64,000 nt of DNA from Acidobacteriaceae bacterium. Its GTDB lineage: Bacteria > Acidobacteriota > Terriglobia > Terriglobales > Acidobacteriaceae. The stretch lies in NCBI GenBank assembly GCA_028283655.1, contig JAPWKE010000003.1, positions 3,162,001-3,226,000 of the forward strand. The letters run 5' to 3'. Below the pieces are notes generated by a model that was not told the DNA's origin, ran no database searches, and was given only the letters and a program-made list of their open reading frames with translations. The position numbers and the translations under genes are program-made. Positions 1 to 8,346 of the stretch are shown piece after piece (within the stretch, counting starts at the first letter, position 1; each line of letters starts with the position of its first letter).

Positions 1-741
1 GGTTTCGCGAGCGACGATGGGCTGCTCTGCCAGCATGGTTTCCGGCACGCCGAGGCGAGCGACGTGGAGCTTATGCCACGAAGACGGCGGGAGACGCTGC
101 ATCAACTGGCTCTTGGCAAACCAGCTGATACATAGGATGAACGCTGCCTGCTGCAGCTTCTCGGGCATCTGGTACGTCCGGAAATCCTGCAGCTCTTCCG
201 GGCCGTGGATGGTCAGGCTGTATGGAAGCTGCCAGGCGATGGAGGTGAGGTAGCCCACGGAGGCGACAGCTCCGCCGAAGTGTACGTGCAGATGCTGCAG
301 CTTCTGGCGGCGCATCCAGTCGCCGACCAAAAGAGCTTCGGCAAGATAGGCGAGCCACATGAGGCGCGTCTTCCAGACAAGCCCGCGCACGCGCAGCACA
401 GCGCCGAGGCCGCGAAAAACAACGCTCGGATGAGCAGCAGAAAGAAGCAGCAGACGGGACAGGAGCGCAGCTTTTGATCCGGCTTTGACGTAAAACGTTG
501 CGGACGCTTCCTTCGCTTCGAGCTCCGGCAAGTGCGCCATGGGGCGGTCGGGAGCGTTGATGGACGCGGTTTCGATATGCAGGCCGTGGCCGCGAAGCCC
601 GAGGACTTCATGCAGAAAAAAGGTATGCGAGATGGCAGGATAACGACTCAGCAGATACGCCATGCGAGGCGTACTCTGGTGCTCCTCCACGATGTCAAAC
701 GCTACATCGCCTGCAGACATCGCATCCTCTCGTTGTGGCAT
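1..741 (-). CDS. Glycosyltransferase, GT4-like, N-terminal part (3' end beyond left edge)
   Basis: An open frame of 247 codons runs from an ATG at 741 to the window edge without a stop, so only the N-terminal half is present. The protein opens with the GT4 pattern YLLSRYPAISHTFFLHEV followed by a short beta strand and helix, as in colanic-acid/EPS glycosyltransferases of the WcaL/EpsD type. Later motifs HVHFGG and SLTIHGPEELQD match the acceptor-side Rossmann fold of those enzymes, which move a sugar from a nucleotide donor to a lipid-linked glycan. The gene is divergent from the acyltransferase at 777 and has the orientation of the EPS locus to its right. Family call is firm; donor and acceptor cannot be told. 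A second in-frame ATG eight codons in is a possible start. Confidence 0.78.
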   Translation of the reverse strand, partial: MPQREDAMSAGDVAFDIVEEHQSTPRMAYLLSRYPAISHTFFLHEVLGLRGHGLHIETASINAPDRPMAHLPELEAKEASATFYVKAGSKAALLSRLLLLSAAHPSVVFRGLGAVLRVRGLVWKTRLMWLAYLAEALLVGDWMRRQKLQHLHVHFGGAVASVGYLTSIAWQLPYSLTIHGPEELQDFRTYQMPEKLQQAAFILCISWFAKSQLMQRLPPSSWHKLHVARLGVPETMLAEQPIVARET

Positions 742-776
742 GACGGAAGTATACCGAGGGCACTCTACTGCAATGC

Positions 777-1955
777 ATGATCTCATCTGCGACTTGTGTG
801 GCATCGGTAACACTTGCACAATGTTGCAGCGCCAGCAAAGATAGGATCGTGCCCCAGCAACAGCCCAGCACTGTCGCTTCCCCGTGGGAAGCACGCCATA
901 ACAACTTCGACGCTTTGCGCCTGGCGCTGGCGTTGCTGGTGCTGGCTTCGCACTGCGTTCCGCTCACCCTGGGTTCAGAGAACAGCGAGTGGATCGCGCG
1001 GCTCACACATCGCCAGTTGACCGGAGGAGCGATTGCGGTCGACCTCTTCTTCGTGATGAGCGGCTTCATGATTACGGCGAGCATGGAACGCTCCAAGACG
1101 GCGTGGCAGTTCGCCAAGCGACGTATTACGCGTATCTATCCGGCCTTTCTCGTGTGTGCCCTGCTTGGCTTCTTTGTCTTTGCCAGACTGGGGCAGGCGG
1201 AGATGCTGGCGTCGCCGCTGCATCGGTTTGGCGACTTTCTGCTGCAGACGTTGCGGCTGCGTGAGTTCACCTATAGCAACGCGTTTCTGACGAACCCCTA
1301 CCCCGGCCATGCGATCAATGGCTCGATGTGGTCGATCCAGTATGAGTGCTGGTGCTACGTTGGCGTGATGCTGCTGGGCGTCGGCGGGCTGCTGCGCCGG
1401 CGGCTGTTGCCGCTGATGTTCTTTGCGGCTGCGCTGGTGATGAGCGTGTTGTTTCTGACGCGCGGCTGGATTCTGGGCGGCAAGTTTTTGGGCGTTCTGC
1501 TGGGCTCGCCGCAGTTGTGGGCACGGCTGCTGCCTTATTACCTGGCGGGTGTGGTCTTTTATCTTTACCGCCGTAACATTCCGCACCGTGCGGTGATGGC
1601 GCTGGTGGCAGTCGTGATGCTGGTGATTGCGGCGCGGGTTCCGTATGGCATTGCAGCGGTCTTCCCTGTTGTAGGGACGTACCTTGCGTTCTACCTGGCG
1701 TATGCGCCGTGGCTTCCGTTGAAGCAGGCCGGGCGCTTTGGGGATTTCTCCTACGGGCTTTACCTGTATGCGTTTCCAGTGCAGCAGATGCTGGTGCTGG
1801 CGGCGCATGGGCGGATTACTCCGCTGGCGCTATTTCTGCAAGCGGCTCCGTTGACGCTGCTGGCCTCGGTAGGTAGTTGGTATCTTGTAGAGCGACGGTT
1901 TCTGCGGCGTGGGCGCGGACATGAGTCGATCGTGCAGGCGATGAAGCAAGGATAG
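777..1955 (+). CDS. Membrane acyltransferase, acyltransferase-3 (OafA/YrhL) family
   Basis: About 390 residues. After a variable N-terminus the family motif NNFDALRLALALLVLASHC appears near residue 42, followed by DLFFVMSGFMI, then R-rich loops and about ten hydrophobic segments. This is the integral membrane acyltransferase-3 fold, which O-acylates sugars on polysaccharides, O-antigen or lipids. It lies divergently in the EPS locus, so O-acetylation or other acylation of the glycan is the likely job. The first 24 residues look unlike the family and the ATG at 777 has no clear ribosome site; a GTG at 849, in the same frame, would start the protein 18 residues before the conserved domain and is a credible alternative start. 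Confidence 0.85.
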   Translation: MISSATCVASVTLAQCCSASKDRIVPQQQPSTVASPWEARHNNFDALRLALALLVLASHCVPLTLGSENSEWIARLTHRQLTGGAIAVDLFFVMSGFMITASMERSKTAWQFAKRRITRIYPAFLVCALLGFFVFARLGQAEMLASPLHRFGDFLLQTLRLREFTYSNAFLTNPYPGHAINGSMWSIQYECWCYVGVMLLGVGGLLRRRLLPLMFFAAALVMSVLFLTRGWILGGKFLGVLLGSPQLWARLLPYYLAGVVFYLYRRNIPHRAVMALVAVVMLVIAARVPYGIAAVFPVVGTYLAFYLAYAPWLPLKQAGRFGDFSYGLYLYAFPVQQMLVLAAHGRITPLALFLQAAPLTLLASVGSWYLVERRFLRRGRGHESIVQAMKQG

Positions 1956-2042
1956 ATTGCCTGCCACGGCGAGCAATTATGTGCCGGGCCTTTCGCCCTT
2001 GAAATCTTCGGAGAGACTATCTGGGGCGAAGCCCAGGCTGAT

Positions 2043-3305
2043 CTATGGCGCGCCGTTGGCGCTTGTGACTTGCAACTCGAGTTGCAGGGCTTCGGCGTAG
2101 AGCTCCAGCACGCGGTCGACCTTCTTCTCCCAATCGAAGTGCTGCTCGATGCGGTGGCGGCCTGCTTGTCCCATCGCGGCACAACGCTCTGGTGAGTCGG
2201 CGAGCGAGCGGAAACCTGCAGCAAAGGCAGCGATCATGCTCTCGCGGCTGGTGGGCGGGACGAGGATGCCGCAAGTGGCGTCAAGGTAATCCGCCGGGCC
2301 GCCCCAGGCGGTGGCGATGACAGGTTTGCCGACGCTCATCGCTTCCAGCACGACGGCTCCGCCGCACTCATAGATGCTGGGCAGAACGAGAGCGGTCGAT
2401 TGCGCGAGCAAGGCGGCGCAGTCCTGCTGCGAACGCCAGCCGAGGAAGCGTACGCGATCCACAAGCCCCAACGTTGCGGCGAGTTCTTCCCAGGCAGAGC
2501 GCATGGCACCGTCTCCGACGACGTCGAGCGTGGCTTCGGGAAGTTGCGCGAGGGCTTCGAGCGCGATGTCGAGGGCCTTCCAATCCACCAGGCGCCCCAT
2601 GAACAGGAAACGCGGTGTCTGGCTCCCTGCAATCGTTGCAACGGCTGGCCAACGGGCGAGGTCAACGCCGTTCTCGACGAGTTCCACAACACGGCCGCGT
2701 GGCTGCACAGGCAGAGCTTCGGCGGTGCGCTGGTTTGCGACCAGCAGCAGAGCGGCTTTGCGCTTGCCCGGCAGAAGGCGATTGCCTATCCCGCTGAAGA
2801 GGCGGCCGAAGGAAACCAGCGCGCTGACGACGGCCGACTCTGCCTGACGAAAGGCTGCGGGGTACTCCATGCCGCCGTTCATGGGGCCGATGATGACCGG
2901 TGCGCCGACGTCGTAGATCAGCGAGGGGAAGCGCGGGGAGACGGGGATAGGTTGGTGAACGATCGTTCCCGGCACGATAAGTTTGCGCACCATACCGCGC
3001 TGTGCGCGCTGGGTGAGCAGCTGATTGGCGAGACCGAAGGTCGCCTCGGAGATGCGGCGCGGCAGCAGCAGGGAGAGACGGTAGAAGAGCTTCTGCAGCG
3101 TCATGTCCGGGACGAAGAGCAGACGGTCGAGTTCGGAGGGAAAGAGCTCGTGAAGCTCTGCGCGTGTGCGTTCGTGCGTGAGCAGATAGGCGTCTACGTC
3201 GCGTGCGCGGAGCACGCGGAAGTAGTGGTACGGCAGAGAGGCTTCACCGCCGAAGCGCACCGAGGCGTGCTCTGCGACGATGACGACACGTCGTACTGAA
3301 CTCAT
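2043..3305 (-). CDS. GT4-family glycosyltransferase
   Basis: 420 residues from the ATG at 3305, which overlaps the stop of the preceding gene as ATGA. A longer open frame to 3656 exists but lies inside the upstream gene. The protein begins VRRVVIVAEHASVRFGGEAS, the N-terminal Rossmann strand with the Gly-rich nucleotide loop of GT-B enzymes. The C-terminal half has FLFMGRLVDWKALDIALEAL, the donor-binding block, and PSIYECGGAVVLEAMSVGKPV, the EX7E block that contacts the nucleotide-sugar. It should add one sugar retaining its anomeric configuration during assembly of the EPS repeat unit on the cytoplasmic face. It is the last gene of the translationally coupled run that contains the NRPS/PKS genes. 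Specificity unknown. Confidence 0.9.
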   Translation of the reverse strand: MSSVRRVVIVAEHASVRFGGEASLPYHYFRVLRARDVDAYLLTHERTRAELHELFPSELDRLLFVPDMTLQKLFYRLSLLLPRRISEATFGLANQLLTQRAQRGMVRKLIVPGTIVHQPIPVSPRFPSLIYDVGAPVIIGPMNGGMEYPAAFRQAESAVVSALVSFGRLFSGIGNRLLPGKRKAALLLVANQRTAEALPVQPRGRVVELVENGVDLARWPAVATIAGSQTPRFLFMGRLVDWKALDIALEALAQLPEATLDVVGDGAMRSAWEELAATLGLVDRVRFLGWRSQQDCAALLAQSTALVLPSIYECGGAVVLEAMSVGKPVIATAWGGPADYLDATCGILVPPTSRESMIAAFAAGFRSLADSPERCAAMGQAGRHRIEQHFDWEKKVDRVLELYAEALQLELQVTSANGAP

Positions 3306-4276
3306 GCGCCAGAACCGAAGAGCTTGTAGTAGCCGAGCTTGCCGATGAGGCCTTTGAATGCCTGCTCGCGCTCGTAGCGTTCGCGGGTGAGCTCGACGAA
3401 CGGCATAGGCTCGCGCTGCATGGTGGCTGCGAGGTCCTGCGCGGCGCGGCCCTGCTCGACGATCTGAGGAAGCCACCACTTGGCTTCGCCACCGGCGTGG
3501 AAGCACTTCAGCGAGCTCCACGGTTCGGATTGCAGGATGCGCTTGCCGGTTGCGCCAAGCTTGACGCGTACGCGCTTGAGTTGCGTACGGTGCCAGCAAA
3601 CCCACAGACTGGGGTCGAGATAGCCGCCTCCGCTGCGCATCGCAATGGCCGCCCACATGATGGCCTCAACGTGCATTTTGCGCGGCAGGGGCTTGCCGTC
3701 GGCGAGCTTAGTGACGAGCCAATCCACCCACTCGAGCTCGCTCATCTCCGGCGTAAGACGCCAGTGCGCGACGCCGATGTCGACGTGGCGAGCAAGTGGG
3801 ATGCGAGCGTTGAACGCGGCGCGAACGGTCTCCGGAGGAAGCAGGCAGTTGGGCTGCTGCCACATCAGCAGAAGGCCGGGATCGGGCGTCTGCTCGAAGC
3901 GGAAGCGGTTGGGAAAGTAAAGGTCCGGATCGAGCAGGATCATCTCTGCGCCAGGATCGGTGAGCAGAAGAGGATCGGTGATCTTACGCCAGCACGGGTG
4001 CCCGTGACGGAAGGCGCGGAGGTTTGGGTAACGCGCGAAGCGGTCGGCTTCAGCGTCGTTGAGGTCCGCCTCGGAGTGCACACTGCAGCTATGCCGCGAG
4101 TCGGGCGCGATCTCTTCGAGCACGCGCTCGAGCTGCGTGCGGTCCTCGGCTGAGTCCGTGATGAGATGCAGCGCAAGATCGTCAGCACTCTGCGCAAGCA
4201 GTGTTGTGATCGCAAGCCGCGCGTAGTCCAGCGAACGCGGCGAGAGAACCATGTAGACAGGTCGAAGTTGGTTCAT
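3302..4276 (-). CDS. Putative glycosyltransferase, GT-A fold
   Basis: 324 residues. Starts RPVYMVLSPRSLDYARLAITTLL and carries EMILLDPDLYFPN near residue 120, the DxD-like metal/nucleotide-sugar site typical of GT-A enzymes that act on glycans. No membrane segment is seen. The start overlaps the stop of the C-A-PCP-TE gene (ATGA) and its stop overlaps the next glycosyltransferase start, so it is made with both. Coupling directly to the thioesterase-bearing NRPS gene makes it a candidate for joining the peptide pathway to the sugar pathway, but that is inference. Closest family assignment is loose (nucleotide-diphospho-sugar transferase-like). Confidence 0.7.
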   Translation of the reverse strand: MNQLRPVYMVLSPRSLDYARLAITTLLAQSADDLALHLITDSAEDRTQLERVLEEIAPDSRHSCSVHSEADLNDAEADRFARYPNLRAFRHGHPCWRKITDPLLLTDPGAEMILLDPDLYFPNRFRFEQTPDPGLLLMWQQPNCLLPPETVRAAFNARIPLARHVDIGVAHWRLTPEMSELEWVDWLVTKLADGKPLPRKMHVEAIMWAAIAMRSGGGYLDPSLWVCWHRTQLKRVRVKLGATGKRILQSEPWSSLKCFHAGGEAKWWLPQIVEQGRAAQDLAATMQREPMPFVELTRERYEREQAFKGLIGKLGYYKLFGSGA

Positions 4277-7200
4277 CGCTGCACCTTCTGCAATGTCTTG
4301 ACGATAGCGGCGGCCATGTCATCCACCGCGGGCTCGAGGAAGATGCGTTCGTGGTCGCCGCGGATTTCGTGGATCTCGACGCCTTCGGGAAAGTACTCGT
4401 TCCAGCCGAGATCACGCGGCCCGGAGGCGTAGTCCTGATCGGTGGCGCGGAAGAGAATAAGCTTGCCGCGGTACGGATGCTGCTGGTAGCGCTGCATGGC
4501 AACGTGGTTCACATCCCACGCGACCTTCAACGAAGAAGGCATGCGACGCGAGCCAAGCGACACCAGCGCGCGGGCCGTAAAACGAGCGGCGCGTGTGGCG
4601 AGCTTGCTGGTGATGTACTTCACCTGCGCGCTCATGCTGAGGTGCATGGTGTTGCCGCGAATCTGACGGAAGCGGCGATCAAACTTTGCCTGCGTCGGCA
4701 TACTGTTGCGGAAGCGTTCTTCAAAGTGCTTGGTCTTGGAGTCGAGCATCGAGAGATACGCAACCTCTTCCCCCGCATCGCGAAGCTGCTCCGACATCTC
4801 CGCCGCAACGGTGCCACCGAAGGAGTAACCGAGCAGATAGTACGGGCCCTTCGGCTGCACGGTTTTAATCTCGCGAATGTAGAACGCGGCCATATCTTCC
4901 AACCGCAACAGAGCGCTCTGGTTCTGCAGCAACGCCTGCGATTGAATACCGTAGACCGGTTGGTCTTCGCCGAGGCGGCGCGACAAGCCCATGAAGCTGA
5001 TGACATTGCCGCCAACCCCGTGCAAGATGAAGAGCGGAGGCTTCGAACCCTCTTTGCGGATAGGAACCAGCGAACTAACGACGCCAGCGTCATGCTGCCT
5101 GCGGATCAGTTCGGCGATGTCCTGAATCGTTGGCGAGCTGACGAGCGTGGCGAGGCCAAAGTCCACGGCAAAGATGCGGTTCATCTTCGTGACAAGACGC
5201 ATGGCAGCCAGCGAGCCAACCGCGAGCGAGAAGAAGCTGGCAGCGGTGCTGATGCGTGGAATGCCGAGCGTCGCCTGCCAAATGTCTGTCAGTTGACGCT
5301 CCAGGAAGTCGCGCGGCGCCTGGAAGGACGAGACATCGCTGGCCGAGATGCGAACGCCCGCGTTGCCTGCGGCATCGAAGACGTCAGGCAGCGCTTTCCG
5401 ATCAACCTTGCCGTTGATGAGGCGAGGAAGCTCGGGCAAAGCCACGATCGCGTTCGGCATCATGTACTCCGGCAACGATGCGCCAATAGTCGCTTCAAGC
5501 TCACGAACCAGTTGCGGAGCTTTGTCGTCGTCGGCGTGCAGAGGCGCATCGACGTACGCGATCAGACGAGTCACGCCAACGCGCTCTTCATCATCTTTCA
5601 ACACATGCTGCACAACGAGCGCTTCGCGCACATGCGCGTGCTGCTCAAGCACGCTTTCAATCTCTCCCAGTTCGATGCGATAGCCACGCACCTTGACCTG
5701 GAAGTCCATGCGGCCCATCAGGCGCAGCGTGCCATCGGCATCGATGCGCGCGGCGTCGCCGGTGCGATAGATTCGGCCGGGGCCAAAGGGGTTCTGCTTG
5801 AAGCGGTCGGAGGTCTGCTCCGGGCGGTTCCAGTATCCCGCCGCTACGCCTGCGCCTGCGATGCAAAGCTCGCCACGACGGCCAAAGGGCACCGGCTCCA
5901 GACTGTCGTCGAGAACGTAAAACTGCTGGTTCGGTAGAACGTCTGAGACCGGCGGCGAGGAAAGGCCACGCTGCACACGCGTTGCGGAGGACCAGATCGT
6001 CGTCTCGGTCGGCCCATACATGTTCCACACCGAGTCGCTGCAGTCGAGCAGGCGGTTTGCGAGATCCGTGGAAAGCGCTTCGCCGCCGCAGAGCACGCGT
6101 AGCTTCGTCTCTTTCGTCCAGCCTTCGTCGATCAACGCACGCCAGGCTCCCGGCGTAGCCTGGAGCACCGTTGTCTTCGTCTTCTTCAACAATGAAAGCA
6201 GTAGCGTAGGCGTACGCGCTTCGTTCTCGGTCGCGAAGACCAGACGCGCGCCGACGACGAGCGGAAGGAAGATCTCAAGCGCGGCGATATCGAAAGAGAT
6301 CGTCGTGATGGCGCACCAGACATCCTGCGCCGTGAGTCCCGGTTTGCGCTGCACACCAAGCAACAGGTTGCGCAGTGCACCGTGCGGAACGGCCACTCCC
6401 TTGGGCTTGCCCGTAGAGCCGGAGGTGTAGATGACGTAAGCGATGTCGTCCGGGCTGCAGGGTTGTGGTGTGAACGCGGAAGCAGGCGCATCGCTCACCG
6501 AAGCGAGGTTCAGGATGCGAACAGCATCCTGAAGATGAAGCTCCCGATCGGTGACGAGCAGGCGCGCTTCGGAGTCCTCCACAGCCGTTTCAATGCGAGC
6601 GGCGGGGTAACGTGAATCGAGCGGAACATAGGAAGCACCTGCCAGCAAAATCGCGAGCAACGTTGCGACTGTGTCCGTAGAGCGGCCCATGCACACAGCG
6701 ACTCGGTCGCCAGGGACAACACCTTCTTGTTGCAAGCGGGTGGCGATCGCAAAAGCACGCTTCTGTAACTGCGCGTAGCTCAACGAGCCGTTAGCGCACT
6801 CGATCGCAATCTGATTTGGGTTCGAAGCGGCGCGCCGCAGCACGGAGCTCTGCACGCTTTCAAACGCGCCAAAGTCGATCGGCTCGCCAACAAAGCGGTT
6901 CAGCAGGTCACGTCGTTCCGCACCAGAGACGAGCGGCAGCAGCAGTACAGGCGCATCGGGCAGGAGGATGCTGCCGTCGAGGATGCTGACCAACATACCG
7001 AGGAACGAGCGCATCGTGCTGGCACGCAGGTTCTGCGGGTTGTACTCAAGCTGGAGACGCGGGCCTTCTTCGGCGCGGTCGACGACCGCCATCATCATCT
7101 CGAAAATTGCGCCCGGACTTTCGGAACGCAGCGGGATGACCTGTAGCGAGGACGCCGGTGTTTCAATGCGCGTGACCTGCATGAACGAGGGCTGGTACAG

Positions 7201-8259
7201 GAAAAAGACGGGCAACTGCAGCGCCGTGCGACTGTCAGAGAAATCCTTGTGCTGGGCCAGCGTTTCAAACGGCAAGGCCTGATACTCGCTGGCTTCGATC
7301 GTCCACTGCTGAACGAAGTGCAGCAGTTCGCGGAAGGTCATCTGAGGGGTGATCTTCACGCGGATCGGCTGAATATTGATGAAGAGCCCGATCAGGTCCT
7401 GCGTGTCCTCGGTACGGTTCGCTACCGGATAGCCCACCATAAGGTCGGTCTGCCCGCTGACGCGCGCAAGCCATGCGAGGAAGGACGCGAAGAAGAAGAC
7501 GTTCTGCGTGATGCCTTCGGCCTGGCAGAACGTACGCTCACGCGCGACGATGTCGCCCGGTACAAGCTGCGTTTCAATCGCACCGGTGCTACCGGCAAGA
7601 TGCGCAGGCAGTTCGCTTGCGGCCTCTGCCTCATGCTCGAGGCTTACCGGCAGAAAGTCTGTACCGATGCGCTCGCGCCAGAAGCTCAGAGCCTGCTCGC
7701 TCTCTTCGCCTTGCATCCAGCCTTCGTGCCACAGCGAGTAATCGGCGTACTGCACGGGAAGCTCAGGCAAGCTGGCCTCACGACCAGTAAGTTCGCTTTC
7801 GTACAACGCGAAGAGGTCGCGCAACAGGATGCCAAGCGAGATGCCGTCACAGATGATGTGGTGCATCGTGACCAGCAGGATGTGATCCTTGGCGCCGAGC
7901 TTGAGCAGGTGCAAGGTAATCAGCGGGCCCTGCTCAAGATCAAAGGCGAAGGAAGCATGCTCACGCGTGATACGGTCGGCGGCAACTCTGCGCTCTTCGT
8001 TATCCAGCGTGGAGAGGTCCGTCACAGGCAGAGCAATCTCAAGATGCTCCAGCACAATTTGACGCAGCTTCTTATCCACTACGGCGAAGGTCGTCCGTAG
8101 CGATTCGTGGCGGTCGATGCAACGCTGGTAAGCACGCTGAAGGGCTGCTACATCCAGGTCACCGTTGCACTGCCACATGAGCGGCATATTCAGTGCAGGG
8201 TTTCCAGGCTGCAGCCTGTCGAGCGACCAGAAGCGTTCCTGAGCAGGCGTAACCGGCAA
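4273..8259 (-). CDS. Nonribosomal peptide synthetase module, C-A-PCP-TE
   Basis: 1328 residues. Condensation domain about 1-430 with HHIICDG at 133-139 (intact HHxxxDG). Adenylation domain about 465-960 with YTSGSTGKPKG at 611; residues read by alignment to GrsA give the code DILQLGMIWK, close to the published glycine code DILQLGLIWK. Carrier domain with Ser1016 in AVGSL, where most carriers have GGxSL. Thioesterase 1074-1328 with GYSFGG (Ser1146), LDS (Asp1173) and GDHERIF (His1303), so release by hydrolysis or transfer is expected. The chosen start is TTG at 8259 with GAGG eight bases upstream; no in-frame ATG follows the upstream gene's TAA. The 3' end overlaps the glycosyltransferase start by ATGA. 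It would add the last glycine and release the product. Confidence 0.92.
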   Translation of the reverse strand: MPVTPAQERFWSLDRLQPGNPALNMPLMWQCNGDLDVAALQRAYQRCIDRHESLRTTFAVVDKKLRQIVLEHLEIALPVTDLSTLDNEERRVAADRITREHASFAFDLEQGPLITLHLLKLGAKDHILLVTMHHIICDGISLGILLRDLFALYESELTGREASLPELPVQYADYSLWHEGWMQGEESEQALSFWRERIGTDFLPVSLEHEAEAASELPAHLAGSTGAIETQLVPGDIVARERTFCQAEGITQNVFFFASFLAWLARVSGQTDLMVGYPVANRTEDTQDLIGLFINIQPIRVKITPQMTFRELLHFVQQWTIEASEYQALPFETLAQHKDFSDSRTALQLPVFFLYQPSFMQVTRIETPASSLQVIPLRSESPGAIFEMMMAVVDRAEEGPRLQLEYNPQNLRASTMRSFLGMLVSILDGSILLPDAPVLLLPLVSGAERRDLLNRFVGEPIDFGAFESVQSSVLRRAASNPNQIAIECANGSLSYAQLQKRAFAIATRLQQEGVVPGDRVAVCMGRSTDTVATLLAILLAGASYVPLDSRYPAARIETAVEDSEARLLVTDRELHLQDAVRILNLASVSDAPASAFTPQPCSPDDIAYVIYTSGSTGKPKGVAVPHGALRNLLLGVQRKPGLTAQDVWCAITTISFDIAALEIFLPLVVGARLVFATENEARTPTLLLSLLKKTKTTVLQATPGAWRALIDEGWTKETKLRVLCGGEALSTDLANRLLDCSDSVWNMYGPTETTIWSSATRVQRGLSSPPVSDVLPNQQFYVLDDSLEPVPFGRRGELCIAGAGVAAGYWNRPEQTSDRFKQNPFGPGRIYRTGDAARIDADGTLRLMGRMDFQVKVRGYRIELGEIESVLEQHAHVREALVVQHVLKDDEERVGVTRLIAYVDAPLHADDDKAPQLVRELEATIGASLPEYMMPNAIVALPELPRLINGKVDRKALPDVFDAAGNAGVRISASDVSSFQAPRDFLERQLTDIWQATLGIPRISTAASFFSLAVGSLAAMRLVTKMNRIFAVDFGLATLVSSPTIQDIAELIRRQHDAGVVSSLVPIRKEGSKPPLFILHGVGGNVISFMGLSRRLGEDQPVYGIQSQALLQNQSALLRLEDMAAFYIREIKTVQPKGPYYLLGYSFGGTVAAEMSEQLRDAGEEVAYLSMLDSKTKHFEERFRNSMPTQAKFDRRFRQIRGNTMHLSMSAQVKYITSKLATRAARFTARALVSLGSRRMPSSLKVAWDVNHVAMQRYQQHPYRGKLILFRATDQDYASGPRDLGWNEYFPEGVEIHEIRGDHERIFLEPAVDDMAAAIVKTLQKVQR

Positions 8260-8346
8260 CGCGTAAACCTCGGAGACACGTCGCTGGGTACACGCTGGCA
8301 GTCTTCCTGCTGCTTTAGCGAGATGTTTTCTTCGCCCATACGCACG

